From NCBI GenBank assembly GCA_051252515.1, contig JBPOFS010000001.1:310001-374000 (forward strand): DNA of 64,000 nucleotides, given 5' to 3'. Origin of the DNA: UBA5078 sp051252515 (GTDB lineage Bacteria > Pseudomonadota > Gammaproteobacteria > Pseudomonadales > Pseudohongiellaceae). The position numbers and the translations under genes are program-made. Below are positions 54,143 through 62,607 of the stretch, one piece after another; the first letter of the stretch is position 1; every line of letters begins with the position of its first letter. The notes beneath the pieces were generated by a model that was not told the origin of the DNA, did not search any database, and was given only the letters and a program-made list of their open reading frames with translations.

Positions 54143-56794
54143 TTATCCTATGTGACGTAATACCGTCAGTGGACTTGTATTGACTACCCGCCGCGTCGCC
54201 ATCACCCCAAGCAAGGCAATCACTAACATTCCCACTAATGGGCCAGCTAGCCATACCCAGTAATGCAGATTGAAGTCTTGTTGAAAGACTCTCGTTTGCA
54301 GATAGTAGAGGCTAGTTTCAGCTCCCACGGTGGCAATAATACCCGCGATTAAACCAATACTCGCGAACTCTATCATTAGGCTGGAAAGTATCAGGCGTCG
54401 CCCAGCTCCTAAGGTGCGAAGAATCGCGTTTTCTCGAAAGCGTTCATCCAAGGTCGCGGTCACACAGGCTAGCAATACTAAGGCGCCACAGGCTAATACT
54501 AAGAAGGCAATCAACTCAATCGCCGAGGTGACCTGCGCTATGATGTTTTGGATTTGCTGTATCAGCGCATCGATCTCAATCACAACAATCGTCGGGTACA
54601 ACCGCAATAGCCCATTAATTAAGGCTTTTTGCTCCTGCTCCATTAACGCCGTGGACAGGTAGGTTCCTCCCATAGAGTCCAGAGTGCCCGGAGAGAATAT
54701 AATGAAGAAATTGGGCTGCATATTGTCCCAGCGCACGGTGCGCAAGCTATTCACAGTGGCTTCCATCAACTGCCCCTGCCCAATATCAAACTCCATGACA
54801 TCGCCAATTTTAGCCCCTAGTCGATCAGCATAATCATCCTCTAGGGAAACAAAACCAGGCTCGGCGCCTTCGCCCCACCATTGCCCGTCGACAATCTGAT
54901 TATCTATAGGCAGCTGCGCAGTCCATGTGACTTGTCGATTACTCACCGAGCGCGGGCGTTCTTCACCCTCTGCGGTTAATTCGCTTTCTTCTGCTTCGGC
55001 TGTTCCAGCCGCATTCTCTGTAACATTGCTTTGTTCCTCTTCATCATCTCGGCGCAAAATAGGAACTTCACCATTAATGCGCGTCACACCCGCACTCATT
55101 ATCGGGAAGAACTGATTTGGCTCAACGCCATTAGAACGGAAGAAACTCTCAATACCCGTGACTTGCGATTCAGTGACATTCATCAAGAAATGGTTAGGAG
55201 TATTTTCAGGTAATTGTGCCTGCCAATCTCTAATGAGGTCGGTACGCAGCAACGTCAAAATCAGCAAGGACATAATCGTTAAAGAGAAGACCAAGACTTG
55301 CAGGATGTTCTGCTTGCGACGACGGCGGGTAGCCGACATGGCGAGCTTCCACGCACTGCCTGCCTTCATTCCCACAGTCGTGCTTGAGCGTAGCAGCAAC
55401 CAAGAAATACCCGATAACACGACGACCACACCAAAGACGGCCAAGACTAAGATGCTAGTCAGCAGTACATCTTGGCTATACCAAAGGATCAAGGCGAGCG
55501 AACCGATAAGCCCTAAGCCATAAGGCAGTTTTGCGCCTAAGCTATTGTCGTCGAGGTCTTTACGTAGCACTCGCAAAGGCGATGTCTTACGCAGAGCAAG
55601 TAATGGCGGCAGAGCGAAAGACAAAAGACAAATGATCGCTGTCATTGCCCCAATGAGATAAGGCGTAAAGCCCGCAGGTGGCAAGCTAACAGAAATTACA
55701 GCACGCAAGGCTTCAAGAATAAGCGCGTGAATTCCCCACCCCAAAAACGATCCTACGATTATGGCGATAATAACGAGCACGATCTGGATGCTCATATAGA
55801 GCGACATAATCTGGCCAGACGTACATCCTAATGTCTTTAGAATAGCCACATAATCGAAATGACGCTCGGCATAGCGTCTCGCAGTCAACGCAATGGCCAC
55901 CCCCGCTAATAACACCGCAAAGAGACTACCCAGCATGAGAAAGCTTTCCGCCTTGTTCAGAGCATCTGCAACCTCTGCACTCTCATCTCGAACATCACGT
56001 AAGCGGAACTCACCGTTCGTGCGGGTGTCGAGCCACTCCTCGTAGCCACTAAGGGCGTCGGAGTCGCCCGCAAACAAGTAGCGATAACTGACGCGACTAC
56101 CCACTTGAATGACTTCAGTGGCAGGGACATCTAGCGTGTTTAACATCAAGCGCGGGCCGGCATTATCCATCATGCCGCCTTGCTGCCTGTCAGGCTCTTG
56201 AATGATGACCCGCGTCACTAGCAGTTCAGCATTACCTACATAGAGAATATCGCCAATATCGGCGCTAAGCGCCGGTAGAACGCGGGATTCCACCCATACT
56301 TCACCCGGTGCAGGCCCACCATCGATAGGCGCGCCCGCGCCAAAGGCACGATCGGCGACAATTAATTTACCACGCAGTGGATAGGTACTACTCACCGCCT
56401 TAGCAGACACTAGTACGTTACCGGAGTCTGAAAACACCATTGAGCCAAAGGACATCGTTTGCGCGGTGCGCAAATTGCGATCTTGAGCCTCTTCAATCCA
56501 TTCATTAGGGGCTTCACCACGTCCACTGAGCACTCGATCGGCCGCTAACATATTGGCGGACTCTGCCAGTAAGGCTTGTTCTAAGCGATCAGTGAACAGC
56601 GCGATGCCGGTCACGGAAGTCACGGCCATCACTAGCGCTAAAAACAATAGACGCAGCTCTCCGCCTTGCCAATCGCGCCATAGCAAACGCAAAGCTAATC
56701 GCAGCAAAGTTGACAGCGTCATTGCTTGCGCTGGCGCCATTTTCCTTGGCGACACCGCGGCGTTGGGGCTTACACCCTGTACATCACTCACCAT
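54143..56794 (-). CDS. ybbP: FtsX-like ABC transporter permease (YbbP-like)
   Basis: About 883 residues from the ATG at 56794, which overlaps the ATPase stop by 11 bases; later ATGs are also possible. It has an N-terminal membrane helix, a large periplasmic domain, and then the YbbP pattern of about ten helices in two FtsX units (AILKTLGCTSGQIMSLY and AILRTLGAGRRLILSS). A very acidic stretch with many Glu/Ala lies near residues 575-615 in the second periplasmic domain. With the ATPase it makes a MacB-fold type transporter, and the divergent tesA completes the conserved tesA-ybbA-ybbP block. Cargo is unknown; lipid-related or arylesterase-linked roles have been suggested from context. Confidence 0.9.
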   Translation of the reverse strand: MVSDVQGVSPNAAVSPRKMAPAQAMTLSTLLRLALRLLWRDWQGGELRLLFLALVMAVTSVTGIALFTDRLEQALLAESANMLAADRVLSGRGEAPNEWIEEAQDRNLRTAQTMSFGSMVFSDSGNVLVSAKAVSSTYPLRGKLIVADRAFGAGAPIDGGPAPGEVWVESRVLPALSADIGDILYVGNAELLVTRVIIQEPDRQQGGMMDNAGPRLMLNTLDVPATEVIQVGSRVSYRYLFAGDSDALSGYEEWLDTRTNGEFRLRDVRDESAEVADALNKAESFLMLGSLFAVLLAGVAIALTARRYAERHFDYVAILKTLGCTSGQIMSLYMSIQIVLVIIAIIVGSFLGWGIHALILEALRAVISVSLPPAGFTPYLIGAMTAIICLLSFALPPLLALRKTSPLRVLRKDLDDNSLGAKLPYGLGLIGSLALILWYSQDVLLTSILVLAVFGVVVVLSGISWLLLRSSTTVGMKAGSAWKLAMSATRRRRKQNILQVLVFSLTIMSLLILTLLRTDLIRDWQAQLPENTPNHFLMNVTESQVTGIESFFRSNGVEPNQFFPIMSAGVTRINGEVPILRRDDEEEQSNVTENAAGTAEAEESELTAEGEERPRSVSNRQVTWTAQLPIDNQIVDGQWWGEGAEPGFVSLEDDYADRLGAKIGDVMEFDIGQGQLMEATVNSLRTVRWDNMQPNFFIIFSPGTLDSMGGTYLSTALMEQEQKALINGLLRLYPTIVVIEIDALIQQIQNIIAQVTSAIELIAFLVLACGALVLLACVTATLDERFRENAILRTLGAGRRLILSSLMIEFASIGLIAGIIATVGAETSLYYLQTRVFQQDFNLHYWVWLAGPLVGMLVIALLGVMATRRVVNTSPLTVLRHIG

Positions 56795-57503
56795 GCGCGG
56801 CCCCAGCAAGACGCTCTGAAGCACTCTCATTAGCGTTGATTTCATCGCTCACGATTTCACCGGCAACAAGCCTGATTGTACGATGGCACTTCTGCGCCAA
56901 ACGCTCGTCATGGGTTACCAGAACAAGAGTCGTTGAATACTCTTTATTAAGCGAGAACAGCAGATCAATGACCTTTGCGCCCGTCGCACTATCAAGATTA
57001 CCCGTGGGTTCGTCAGCGAAGAGTATTTGTGCCTCTGATGCAAAAGCCCGTGCTATAGCGACGCGCTGCTGCTCACCACCGGACAATTGATTGGGGTAGT
57101 GATGACGTCGCTCTCCAAGCCCTACACGGTCCAATAACACGCTCGCTTTTTCGCGAGCTTGGCGATCGTTTTTCAACTCTATAGGAAGCATGACATTTTC
57201 GAGCGCCGTAAGGCTTGGTAGTAACTGAAACGACTGAAATACGAAGCCCACTAACTGCCCTCGCAGAACAGCGCGCTGCTCCTCATCGAGTTCGCTCAGG
57301 CGCTGTCCGTTGAGAATTACATCCCCTGAAGTGGCCGCATCTAGCCCTGCCATCAAGCCAAGCAACGTGGACTTTCCAGAACCCGAAGCGCCAACAATAG
57401 CAACGGTTTCAGCGTCACTTACGTCCAAAGACACCCCTTTCAGGATGACGAGCTCGCCCTCACTGGTATCCACACGCTTAGTCAGGTTTTCAATTTTAAT
57501 CAT
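56784..57503 (-). CDS. ybbA: ABC transporter ATP-binding protein (YbbA/LolD-like)
   Basis: This 239-residue ATPase has Walker A GASGSGKST near 40, Q-loop FVFQSFQLLP, signature LSGGEQQR, Walker B ILFADEPTGNLD and the H-loop VTHDE. The FADEPTGNLDSATG pattern is that of the LolD/MacB/YbbA family. It is coupled to the permease gene by overlap and is divergent from tesA. Confidence 0.92.
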   Translation of the reverse strand: MIKIENLTKRVDTSEGELVILKGVSLDVSDAETVAIVGASGSGKSTLLGLMAGLDAATSGDVILNGQRLSELDEEQRAVLRGQLVGFVFQSFQLLPSLTALENVMLPIELKNDRQAREKASVLLDRVGLGERRHHYPNQLSGGEQQRVAIARAFASEAQILFADEPTGNLDSATGAKVIDLLFSLNKEYSTTLVLVTHDERLAQKCHRTIRLVAGEIVSDEINANESASERLAGAAHGE

Positions 57504-57761
57504 AAAAGCTTGCCTTGCTCTGTTTGAACAGAATGTAATCTTAGTTTGGTCTTAATACGTACAATAGTTTGTATTTGGTTCATTCGAGTGACAATAGACG
57601 CACGCTTTGAAGTGTCAAATAAGACCGCGACTTTAGCCCAAACCTGACTAAATAGTCGAACCTTTCACCTGTTTGTGGCTACCAACGACCGCAACATATT
57701 GAATATGCGAGTCGGAAACATTACATTGATAAGCAATCAGATAGAGGCATTATATTATTTC

Positions 57762-58418
57762 ATGACATCTAAATCCCAAGAACATCACCTATGGCGTTCG
57801 CTCCTGTTCATCTTGGCAATGGGTTTTTTCAACGCCAATACGCTCGCCCAGGGCTCTACGTCCACCATTGTTGTATTTGGTGACAGCCTTAGTGCGGCCT
57901 ATCGAATTCCCCAAGAAAGAGGATGGGTGACCCTTTTAGCCCATCGCATCGCTGAAGAAGGTCTCAATTATGCAGTCGTCAATGCCAGCATCAGTGGCGA
58001 GACAACCGACGGAGGGCTTTCCCGGCTTCCTGCGACATTAACAATGCACGAACCTGACATCCTAGTTCTCGAACTAGGAGGCAACGATGGCTTACGCGGA
58101 CTACCAATAGCCAATATTAAGAAGAACTTGGAAGAGATGGTGAAATTGAGCCAGGAGTCTGGCGCATTAGTCGTATTGGCGGGGATTCAAATCCCTCCCA
58201 ACTACGGTCCTCGCTATACAGGGCCGTTCATCAGTCAATTTGAAGAGATTGCCAGCGCCATGAACTTGCCGTTCATTCCATTCTTGATTGATGGGATCGC
58301 GCAGAACCCTGAGTTAATGCAAGATGATGGCATCCACCCCATAGCCGACGCGCAAGAAATGGTACTGGATAATGTATGGCCAGTACTCCAGCCCCTCCTA
58401 GAAGACCACCCCTCATAA
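57762..58418 (+). CDS. tesA: Arylesterase/lysophospholipase, SGNH family (TesA)
   Basis: 218 residues from the ATG at 57762, chosen because it gives a good signal peptide (LLFILAMGFFNANTLA); longer frames add an unlikely N-terminus. SGNH motifs: GDSLSAAY (Ser near 45), the Gly in INASISGETT-like region, LGGNDGLRGL (Asn near 108) and the Asp/His pair in DDGIHPIADAQ (near 191). It cleaves thioesters and lysophospholipids in the periplasm. It is divergent from ybbA as in E. coli. Confidence 0.92.
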   Translation: MTSKSQEHHLWRSLLFILAMGFFNANTLAQGSTSTIVVFGDSLSAAYRIPQERGWVTLLAHRIAEEGLNYAVVNASISGETTDGGLSRLPATLTMHEPDILVLELGGNDGLRGLPIANIKKNLEEMVKLSQESGALVVLAGIQIPPNYGPRYTGPFISQFEEIASAMNLPFIPFLIDGIAQNPELMQDDGIHPIADAQEMVLDNVWPVLQPLLEDHPS

Positions 58419-58423
58419 AAAAA

Positions 58424-58451
58424 CCTGCTGCCACCTAAGGGCGACAGCAGG
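58424..58451 (-). terminator. Rho-independent terminator of the basic secreted protein gene
   Basis: Reading leftward, a 12-base stem (CCTGCTGTCGCC against GGTGGCAGCAGG, with minor mismatches) is followed by seven T (58423-58417). This is a good terminator for the gene at 58467-59084. It also sits just past the tesA stop and may act as a weak end for that gene. Confidence 0.75.
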
Positions 58452-58466
58452 CAAAGCTCTCATTTG

Positions 58467-59084
58467 TTATTTGTAATGGTTACGACGACCTCTGTCCTCT
58501 GTGCGGTGGCGGTCGTGGGAATCACTCCTATTGCGTTGCTGCTGCCTTGATCGGTTGCGGTCATGATCATTATTGCGACCGCGGCTCTCACGATGTTGCA
58601 CACCAAAGGGTTCGTAACGTCTCGAAGGGGATGACTGATAAATAATGACTTGTTCCGGCCTACGAACATTGCGCGAACCATGGCTAGAATAAGAGATAAA
58701 ACTCGTGTTTAAACCGAAGTACAACGAGCTCAGGCTACTGTAATGACGATGCAGGTGGTTATAACGCGAGCCAAACCGGGTGCGCTGATAACGACGATCA
58801 AAGTTGGAGTAATAGGTTGTTAGCTCTCGGTAACGGGCTTGAACGTAACGTTGGTCATTTTGACGTTCTAGCGCATCCCGAAAACGTTCGGCTTGACGGG
58901 CCAGCTGCTCAGCTTCGCGCTGCAAAGAGCGGTGATCACCTGAATGGCGTAATTCACTGGCGATCTTATGGCTCATTGCCTCAAGCTCATAGGCTTGCCG
59001 CGCCATATGGGCGTTGGACGCATTGGCTTGCCCTGCGCATAGCACTAGGCCGATCAACATTGCGAAAACACTGAAGTTCTTCAT
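58467..59084 (-). CDS. Secreted basic, Arg/His-rich protein of unknown function
   Basis: 205 residues. GGAG lies 8 bases before the ATG. A signal peptide (about 1-22, FAMLIGLVLCAGQANA) is followed by a helical region rich in Arg/Gln/Glu (MSHKIASELRHSGDHRS, QAERFRDALERQ) and a C-terminal tail of about 55 residues made mostly of Arg, Asn, Asp, His, Ser and Gln. The tail is probably unstructured and could bind metal, nucleic acid or surface polymers. It has its own terminator. I do not recognize a family. Confidence 0.75.
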   Translation of the reverse strand: MKNFSVFAMLIGLVLCAGQANASNAHMARQAYELEAMSHKIASELRHSGDHRSLQREAEQLARQAERFRDALERQNDQRYVQARYRELTTYYSNFDRRYQRTRFGSRYNHLHRHYSSLSSLYFGLNTSFISYSSHGSRNVRRPEQVIIYQSSPSRRYEPFGVQHRESRGRNNDHDRNRSRQQQRNRSDSHDRHRTEDRGRRNHYK

Positions 59085-59219
59085 TGTGAGACTCCTATCA
59101 GAATGCTGTCTAACTCAAGAAACATTCTGCTGAACTAGAGAGGCTTTATTGCCTTCTAAGTACCAGTGTAAGGAGTCCAACTGAACTTGAACTGAATAGG
59201 CATAATCGGGCTTGCCCGT

Positions 59220-59948
59220 TTATGCACCAGTAATAGCGAGATACTGCCGAATAACCGATTCCATGCCTTGCTCCAAGGATTCCACAATCAAGGCGTGCCC
59301 AATGGACACTTCAGCAATTCCCTTGATTTGCACAAAACGCTGCAAATTATTGAGATCGAGATCATGTCCCGCATTAACTTGCACATTCAATGCATGAGCC
59401 CGCAGCGCCGTCGCCTCATAGGCTTTCCATACGGACTCCTGCGCAGGTGTGCCAAACGCATTGGCATAGGCCTCTGTATATAATTCGATACGGTCAGCGC
59501 CAACGGCCACAACGTCGTCGACGAGTGCAGGGTCAGGATCGAGGAACAAACTACTGCGAACCCCCATGTCTCGCAATCGGCCCAACACAGGCGTTAGAAG
59601 CGCCGCGGTACTAGGGACGTCCCAGCCATGGTCAGAGGTCAGTTGGTCAGGCGCATCAGGAACCAGCGTGCATTGCGCAGGACGCACCCGCTCTACCAAC
59701 TCTAGAAATTCAGGCGAAGGATACCCTTCTATATTGAACTCCACACCAGGATAATCTTTTAATAAGGCGGTGATTTCAACGACATCCTTGCGCGTCACAT
59801 GACGCTCGTCCTGACGCGGATGCACCGTAATTCCCTTAACACCTAGCGCCAAAGTTTTACGAATAAACTGCAAAAGATCTGGATAGTTACGCCCACGAGA
59901 ATTTCGCAGTAAGGCGATTTTATTAACGTTTACACTTAGAATTGTCAT
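59220..59948 (-). CDS. pdxJ: Pyridoxine 5'-phosphate synthase
   Basis: 242 residues. The N-terminus LSVNVNKIALLRNSRGRNYPD, then GITVHPRQDERHV, FNIEGYPSPEFLEL, CTLVPDAPDQLTSDHGWD, ELYTEAYANAF and NAGHDLDLNNL are all PdxJ signatures, with active-site Glu, Arg and His kept. It joins deoxyxylulose 5-phosphate and aminoacetone phosphate to pyridoxine 5'-phosphate. ATG with AGGAA 6 bases upstream. The usual recO neighbour is absent here. Confidence 0.95.
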   Translation of the reverse strand: MTILSVNVNKIALLRNSRGRNYPDLLQFIRKTLALGVKGITVHPRQDERHVTRKDVVEITALLKDYPGVEFNIEGYPSPEFLELVERVRPAQCTLVPDAPDQLTSDHGWDVPSTAALLTPVLGRLRDMGVRSSLFLDPDPALVDDVVAVGADRIELYTEAYANAFGTPAQESVWKAYEATALRAHALNVQVNAGHDLDLNNLQRFVQIKGIAEVSIGHALIVESLEQGMESVIRQYLAITGA

Positions 59949-59974
59949 AGCATTCCTAATAGAGTTTAGCGCTG

Positions 59975-60769
59975 TTAGTCTTCAAGATCGGGCTCTGACC
60001 CAGGAGCCAAAAATCCGTGCACAATGCGATAAAATGTTTGCGGCTTTTCCGCATGCAACCAATGCCCCGTATGCAAGATCACTTTAACCTTGGCAGCAGG
60101 AAAGCGTTCTAAGATCGCTTCTTTATGCTTGTCTTTTATATAGTTTGATAAGGCCCCTTTTACAAACAAAGTAGGCCCAGAAAACACGCCATCACTGGAT
60201 GGCTTTTCCCGAAGATTGTCATAATTTTCGTTCAACACAGGCAAATTAATGCGCCAGCGAAATCCGTCGCCCTCGGAATCTCTGACCAGATTCGTCAACA
60301 GGAATTGCCGTATTAGCTCGTCGGGCTCATGCTGCGCCAACACCTCATCTGCCTCATTACGGGTGCGAACCTTTGTCAGGTCAATCGCTTGTAAACCATC
60401 GAGAATGCTATCGTGCTGACCGCCATAGCGCACTGGCGCTATATCCGCTACGACCAGTCGCATTACTCGATCAGGTGCGCTTAAGGCTACTTGCATAGCC
60501 GTTTTGCCGCCCATCGAATGCCCCAATAAATGGCAGCGCTCTATCCCATGGTCGTCCATAAACTCTATGACATCATTGGCCATACTGGCGTAATCCATAA
60601 CGTCGCTGTGAGGCGAACTGCCATGATTGCGAAGATCCAACCCATAGACAGCGAAATCTTTCGCGAGTTGACGGCTCTGCCCTCCCCAATTACCCAGACT
60701 TCCGAACAAGCCATGGAGAATAAGCAGGGGCTCACCTTCTGTGGAGTATTGACGAAAATTGAGTTTCAT
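59975..60769 (-). CDS. ybfF: Alpha/beta hydrolase esterase (YbfF-like)
   Basis: 264 residues. LLILHGLFGSLGNWG near residue 15, DLRNHGSSPHSDVMDYASMA, the nucleophile elbow GHSMGGK (Ser near 87), DIAPVRYGG and the final catalytic His in HTGHWLHAEKP match the YbfF/ABHD11 esterase family, which cuts short acyl esters and thioesters. It starts 5 bases after bcp and is probably translated from the same mRNA. Confidence 0.87.
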   Translation of the reverse strand: MKLNFRQYSTEGEPLLILHGLFGSLGNWGGQSRQLAKDFAVYGLDLRNHGSSPHSDVMDYASMANDVIEFMDDHGIERCHLLGHSMGGKTAMQVALSAPDRVMRLVVADIAPVRYGGQHDSILDGLQAIDLTKVRTRNEADEVLAQHEPDELIRQFLLTNLVRDSEGDGFRWRINLPVLNENYDNLREKPSSDGVFSGPTLFVKGALSNYIKDKHKEAILERFPAAKVKVILHTGHWLHAEKPQTFYRIVHGFLAPGSEPDLED

Positions 60770-60774
60770 AGGTT

Positions 60775-61248
60775 TTAGATCTCTGATTTCAATAAGGCAA
60801 TGACGTCATCGTGATGAGTCTTCGTTCGCACTTTGTCTAGAATATGCACCAAACGGCCTTCTTTGTTGATCACAAAGCTTGTGCGCACAATTCCCATAAA
60901 CTCTCGACCCATGAATTTCTTCAAATCCCATACGCCATACTTCTCAGCGATCGCATGATCCTCATCCGAGAGGAGGGTGAAATTCAAGGCATCGCGGTCG
61001 GCAAATTTCTTCAAACGCGCCACAGGATCTGGGCTTATCGCTAGCACCACAGTATTGAGCTTCTTCAACTCGGCTTGCTCATCACGCAGGCTACGGGCTT
61101 GAACAGTGCACCCTGGCGTCATTGCTTTGGGGTAAAAATATACGAGAACATTATGTTTCCCACGCAAATCCTTCAGCGTGACAGTTTCACCCTTTTGGTT
61201 AGTAAGCGAAAAGTCTGGGGCTAGATTGCCAATTTTGGGGTGCGCCAT
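60775..61248 (-). CDS. bcp: Thioredoxin-dependent peroxiredoxin (Bcp/PrxQ)
   Basis: 157 residues with the Bcp motif PKAMTPGCTVQARSLRDEQ (peroxidatic Cys near 48) and ALNFTLLSDEDHAIAEKYGVW. In most Bcp proteins a resolving Cys lies five residues after the first; here that place holds Arg, so the enzyme should work as a 1-Cys type needing another thiol partner. AGGAG lies 7 bases before the ATG. Confidence 0.92.
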   Translation of the reverse strand: MAHPKIGNLAPDFSLTNQKGETVTLKDLRGKHNVLVYFYPKAMTPGCTVQARSLRDEQAELKKLNTVVLAISPDPVARLKKFADRDALNFTLLSDEDHAIAEKYGVWDLKKFMGREFMGIVRTSFVINKEGRLVHILDKVRTKTHHDDVIALLKSEI

Positions 61249-61378
61249 GTAAGGGCTCCTAAGTGCTTGGGAGAAAATAGAGCCGCCATTATAGCCGCGC
61301 TTGGCCTACTACGTCTTGGGGCAAACTAAGTCACATGACCTAGCTCCCTCAGCAAGGCTTCATGCTAGACTCGGCGTC

Positions 61379-62092
61379 ATGAAACATCCCATTGAATCCA
61401 TTGTCGTGTTAACTGGCGCCGGAATATCCGCAGAGTCAGGCATCAATACCTTTCGCGCAAGCGATGGCCTCTGGGAGAATCATCGCATCGAAGACGTCGC
61501 CACCCCAGAGGGTTTCGCACGCAACCCACAACTAGTGCACCATTTTTACAATGCGCGCCGCCAACAGCTGCTGGATCCACTAGTACGTCCTAATCCCGCC
61601 CATAGCGCTCTGGCCCGCTTAGAGCATGAGTTTCCCGGGGATGTCCTCCTCGTTACCCAAAATGTCGATAATCTACACGAGCGCGCTGGCAGTAAAAACT
61701 TACTCCATATGCATGGCGAACTTCTGAAGATGCAGTGCGAGAGCAGTCAGCTGATTTTTGATAGTAGCGTTGAACTGAGCTTTGATTCCCTGTGCCGGTG
61801 CTGCCAAGTCCCTGGGAATCTGCGCCCTCATATTGTGTGGTTTGGCGAGATGCCATTGCATATGGCGCGCATCACCAAGGCCTTAGAGAACTGCGATCTA
61901 TTTATCTCGATTGGAACCTCGGGCAATGTGTACCCCGCGGCAAACTTTTATCAAAGCGCTAAATCACAAGGGGCTCATACCGTTGAGTTGAACCTAGAGC
62001 AAACCCATTCCAACTTTGATCAACATCTCATTGGCGCTGCTTCGAGCGTTGTTCCAGACTACGTACAACGATTGCTAAAATCAGTGACTTAA
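61379..62092 (+). CDS. cobB: NAD-dependent protein deacylase, sirtuin (CobB-like)
   Basis: 237 residues from the ATG at 61379; upstream in-frame codons lie inside the promoter gap of divergent bcp. Sirtuin motifs: GAGISAESGINTFRASDGLW (NAD binding), TQNVDNLHERAG and HMHGEL with the catalytic His. Zinc cysteines are in MQC and LCRCC, and IVWFGEMP follows. The HFYNARRQQL segment with Tyr and Arg marks the class III sirtuins (CobB, SIRT5), which remove succinyl as well as acetyl groups from lysines. Confidence 0.93.
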   Translation: MKHPIESIVVLTGAGISAESGINTFRASDGLWENHRIEDVATPEGFARNPQLVHHFYNARRQQLLDPLVRPNPAHSALARLEHEFPGDVLLVTQNVDNLHERAGSKNLLHMHGELLKMQCESSQLIFDSSVELSFDSLCRCCQVPGNLRPHIVWFGEMPLHMARITKALENCDLFISIGTSGNVYPAANFYQSAKSQGAHTVELNLEQTHSNFDQHLIGAASSVVPDYVQRLLKSVT

Positions 62093-62094
62093 CA

Positions 62095-62490
62095 CTAAAG
62101 CATCAGCAAACGCTGCAAGGATTCCGGAAAACATGGCTTGCCTCGCGCATCGATGGCCGCAACAGTCAGGTAAGCATTCATCACCACCGTCCCGCAAGAC
62201 TTCAAGGTAATACTCTGCTTAAACCCCATGCGCAGTCGTGAGACGCGCTCAGTGACAACGCTGACCGCAAACTCATCCCCTGGACGCAAAGATCGCAAAT
62301 AGTTTAGTTCCGCTTTTATCACCATCACATGCACGCCCGTTGCCGTCAACGCGACGAAATCCACATCACGGGTCTTCAAAAACTGATGACGCGCATGCTC
62401 TAGATAGTTCTGATAAACCGCGTTGTTAACGATCCCCTGCAGATCACATTCGTAATCACGCACCTGCATATCTACTGCGAACTCTTGCAT
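62095..62490 (-). CDS. Acyl-CoA thioesterase, 4HBT hot-dog family (YbgC/FadM-like)
   Basis: 131 residues of a single hot-dog domain. Active-site motif RDYECDLQGIVNNAVYQNYLEHAR has the conserved Asp near 15 and the VNN-Y-LE pattern; LRPGDEFAV and MGFKQSITL follow. Full length. It splits acyl-CoA thioesters in the cytoplasm; substrate chain length cannot be read. It ends 3 bases from convergent cobB. Confidence 0.87.
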   Translation of the reverse strand: MQEFAVDMQVRDYECDLQGIVNNAVYQNYLEHARHQFLKTRDVDFVALTATGVHVMVIKAELNYLRSLRPGDEFAVSVVTERVSRLRMGFKQSITLKSCGTVVMNAYLTVAAIDARGKPCFPESLQRLLML

Positions 62491-62607
62491 ATGGGACGCC
62501 CTCTTAGCGCTTCACTATTTTGTAAATCATATCACTTTGCTACCTTATACTGGAGACTTCGCCCTAATTTGCATAGACTCAAAGACCACCCCAATAGGAT
62601 CCGCGAA

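Noticed and set aside
52698..59948. pdxH and pdxJ close to a cluster with a PLP enzyme, considered as cofactor supply for it
   Set aside because: They are 10-17 kb from the operon, separated by unrelated genes, and are normal housekeeping genes.
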